A DNA stretch of 8,146 nt from assembly GCA_021780095.1 (NCBI GenBank), contig JAJXZK010000358.1:1-8146 (forward strand). The letters are read 5' to 3'. Position numbers and translations under genes: made by a program. Below the pieces are notes generated by a model. That model was given only the letters and a program-made list of their open reading frames with translations. It was not told where the DNA came from and searched no databases. Shown one piece after another: positions 6,249 to 8,146 of the stretch (its first letter is position 1; each line of letters begins with the position of its first letter). This DNA is from Acidobacteriota bacterium. Lineage in GTDB: Bacteria; Acidobacteriota; Terriglobia; Terriglobales; Acidobacteriaceae.

Positions 6249-6316
6249 GTCGCCCCACGGTTTCGCACTAGACCAAACATCAAATCTCGTGGTTCGATCA
6301 TGGGGAAACCGAGGTA

Positions 6317-6327
6317 CGGAACTTCCG
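6317..6327. repeat. 11-bp near-palindrome between the dehydratase and MgtC genes
   Basis: CGGAA and TTCCG flank a single central base, about 15 nt past the dehydratase stop and about 70 bp upstream of the possible -10 element. The size suits a small dimeric-regulator site, but with one copy only it may be chance. Confidence 0.3.
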
Positions 6328-6341
6328 GGTCGGGATGTCTG

Positions 6342-8146
6342 CTATCTGTCCCTGCAGCGTCGGGATACCCGATTTGACGGGCCGATAGGAGCGTCTGTCG
6401 ACCCAAGCGCGCGGATGATGGATTTGGGGTCGTAAACGCATCCGCCCCACACTCCACCGCTGGCGTGAACCAGCGCGGCCCATAGGCGCGTGTCGTCGGG
6501 CAGGTTCGGGTCGGGAGCGAGATCGTCGCGCAAGGGACGCAGAGCCAGCCGCCGCGAGCCTTCTTCCGCATCGAACCTTTCCGCGGCTTCACCCACAAAG
6601 TTCACCGACCCTTCCAGCTTAATCCGGTCGATCACAATTTCGATCACGTCGCCGTCGACAATCTTACCCACACTTCCTCCTGCCAGCGCCTCCGGAGAAA
6701 CGTGTCCGATGCATGCGCCAGTGGAAACGCCGCTAAATCGGGCGTCTGTAATGACGGCCACATGTTTTCCGAGGGGCAGATGTTTCAACGCGGAGGTGAC
6801 TTGATAAATCTCCTGCATACCAGAGCCCATGGGACCGCCGCAGATCAGCACCAGGATGTCGCCCTGTTGTATCGCGCCTTCCTTAATGGCATGAATCGCG
6901 GCCGACTCGGAAACGAATACTTTGGCCGGACCTGTAGTTCGAAAGATACCGGAGGCGTCGACGAGGGAAGGATCGATGGCCGTACTCTTGATCACCGAAC
7001 TTTCGACAGCAATGTTTCCAACCGGAAAGCAGAGAGTTGGCGTCAGGCCGCGCGCCCTGGCGCGATCGGGCGCCATGATGACATCATCCGGATCGATGCC
7101 ATCCAGACTTTTCAATCGCGCGCGAAGCGCATGTCGCCGCTCGCATTGCTGCCACCAGTCCAGACTCTCATCCAGCGTGGATCCAGAGGCGGTCAACACG
7201 CTCGTATCAATCAAACCGACGCGACGCAAATGCAACATCACTTCAGGAACGCCGCCGGCCAGGAAGACCTGGACAGTAGCAAAATTTTGCGGACCATTCG
7301 GCAATGCATCCACCAGGCGCGGCACAGACCGATTGACTCGAACCCAGTCGGAGGCGTCCGGTCGTTGTAAGCCGGCGTGGAACGCGATCGCTGGAAGATG
7401 CAATAGCAGATTTGTCGATCCGCCAAACGCAGCATGCAACACCATTGCATTGTGGATGGATTCCTGACGAAGGAAATCGCGAGTTCCCAAGCCACGCTCA
7501 AGCAAGCGCAATAAGGCTTTCGCCGAGCGGTTCGCGGCATCCAGCCAGATGGCATGTCCGGATGGCGCCAGAGCTGTGTGAGGAAGAGAAAGGCCAAGCG
7601 CCTCGCCGACTACCTGGGCGGTTGCCGCCGTGCCTAAAAATTGGCATCCACCGCCCGGAGTCGCGCAGGTTCGACATCCCATCTCCGCGGCGTAGTCGAG
7701 CGCAATTTCGCCATGAGCGAATCGTGCGCCGATGGTCTGCACGATGCCCGCGTCCTCGCCCTTTTCAGGCAGCAGCGTCACACCTCCCGGTACCAACACA
7801 GTCGGGACGGACTGTGCCGAGGCGAGCGCCATCATCATCGCGGGCAGACCTTTGTCGCAGGTGGCGAATCCTACGACACCTTTTCTGGTGGGCAGAGAAC
7901 GCATGAGTCGCCGGAATACCGTCGCCGCATCATTACGAAACGGCAACGAATCCAACATCCCCGTCGTGCCCTGGGTTCGCCCATCGCAAGGGTCCGTGCA
8001 ATACGCTGCAAAGGGCACCTCGCCCGCGGACTTCAGCGCTCGCGCTGTTTCCGCCACCAGCAATCCAACTTCCCAATGACCCGTGTGAAAGCCCAGAGCG
8101 ACCGGGGCGCCATCCTCTGCGCGAATCCCTCCGTGGGTACTTAACA
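6342..8146 (-). CDS. yjhG: YjhG/YagF-type D-xylonate (sugar-acid) dehydratase, 5' end outside window
   Basis: This is an IlvD/Edd-superfamily dehydratase, closest in recalled sequence to E. coli YjhG (655 residues), which dehydrates D-xylonate to 2-keto-3-deoxy-xylonate. 600 residues are visible, reading open to the right edge. A TTG at 8063 is not the start, because the 27 codons before it still align with YjhG (for example [20 protein letters not shown]). About 55-60 residues are therefore missing. In visible numbering, candidate Fe-S cysteines lie in DPCDGRTQG (C53), TCDKGLPA (C96) and [10 protein letters not shown] (C167). The second dehydratase signature [12 protein letters not shown] is at 465-476. 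[17 protein letters not shown] and FPVGNIA, shared with YjhG, separate it from IlvD and Edd. The C-terminus has about 13 extra, Arg-rich residues. Substrate choice among sugar acids is inferred. Its pathway partners (aldolase, transporter, regulator) would lie beyond the right edge. Confidence 0.93.
   Translation of the reverse strand, partial: LSTHGGIRAEDGAPVALGFHTGHWEVGLLVAETARALKSAGEVPFAAYCTDPCDGRTQGTTGMLDSLPFRNDAATVFRRLMRSLPTRKGVVGFATCDKGLPAMMMALASAQSVPTVLVPGGVTLLPEKGEDAGIVQTIGARFAHGEIALDYAAEMGCRTCATPGGGCQFLGTAATAQVVGEALGLSLPHTALAPSGHAIWLDAANRSAKALLRLLERGLGTRDFLRQESIHNAMVLHAAFGGSTNLLLHLPAIAFHAGLQRPDASDWVRVNRSVPRLVDALPNGPQNFATVQVFLAGGVPEVMLHLRRVGLIDTSVLTASGSTLDESLDWWQQCERRHALRARLKSLDGIDPDDVIMAPDRARARGLTPTLCFPVGNIAVESSVIKSTAIDPSLVDASGIFRTTGPAKVFVSESAAIHAIKEGAIQQGDILVLICGGPMGSGMQEIYQVTSALKHLPLGKHVAVITDARFSGVSTGACIGHVSPEALAGGSVGKIVDGDVIEIVIDRIKLEGSVNFVGEAAERFDAEEGSRRLALRPLRDDLAPDPNLPDDTRLWAALVHASGGVWGGCVYDPKSIIRALGSTDAPIGPSNRVSRRCRDR

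Noticed and set aside
6208..6258. GTG 6258 as the start of the MgtC-DUF4010 protein
   Set aside because: The 17 added residues are polar and unlike MgtC N-termini, no ribosome binding site precedes the GTG, and it lies upstream of a possible -10 element.
6702..7370. A 222-codon plus-strand open frame (and others to 8144) opposite the dehydratase
   Set aside because: The minus-strand frame aligns over its whole length with YjhG. These are shadow frames.

Overview
The window is GC-rich (roughly 58-60% by eye) chromosomal DNA from a flagellated Gram-negative-type bacterium. The mix of families (a DUF4337 membrane protein, a lipoprotein with a proline/alanine linker and glycine zipper, a fused MgtC-DUF4010 protein, a YjhG-type sugar-acid dehydratase and an isolated motAB pair) resembles Acidobacteriota genomes. 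That placement is a judgement from gene content, not a database result. No tRNA, rRNA, CRISPR array, insertion sequence or phage gene is visible.

Left part (1-1714): a minus-strand DUF4337 membrane protein gene (76-651) and a plus-strand lipoprotein gene (911-1714) diverge from a shared intergenic region of about 260 bp. That region contains a good sigma-70-like promoter (TTGACA, 17 bp, GACAAT) facing the lipoprotein gene. The lipoprotein ends in three short glycine-zipper repeats.

Middle part (1780-4872): a compact three-gene motility operon. A sequence matching the flagellar sigma-28 (FliA) consensus at 13 of 16 positions, with the exact 11-nt spacer, precedes a PAS protein with a degenerate GGDEF domain (GDNEF in place of GGDEF). 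That gene overlaps motA by 16 nt, and motB follows motA after 12 nt in the same frame. MotA keeps the functional residues R90, E98, P173 and P222 at the same numbers as in E. coli. MotB keeps the ion-binding Asp (D34) and an OmpA-type peptidoglycan-binding domain. The likely logic is a stator operon, switched on with late flagellar genes, whose first product is a probably non-catalytic GGDEF-family sensor that could tune the stator. This is the most interesting part of the window.

Right part (4942-8146): two minus-strand genes converge on motB. The upstream one (6342 to beyond the right edge) encodes a D-xylonate/sugar-acid dehydratase of the IlvD/Edd superfamily, closest to E. coli YjhG. It is cut by the window edge, with 600 residues visible and about 55-60 N-terminal residues probably missing. 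The downstream one (4942-6207) is a multi-spanning MgtC/SapB-DUF4010 membrane protein. It appears to have its own start and perhaps its own promoter, so a functional link to the dehydratase is not evident.
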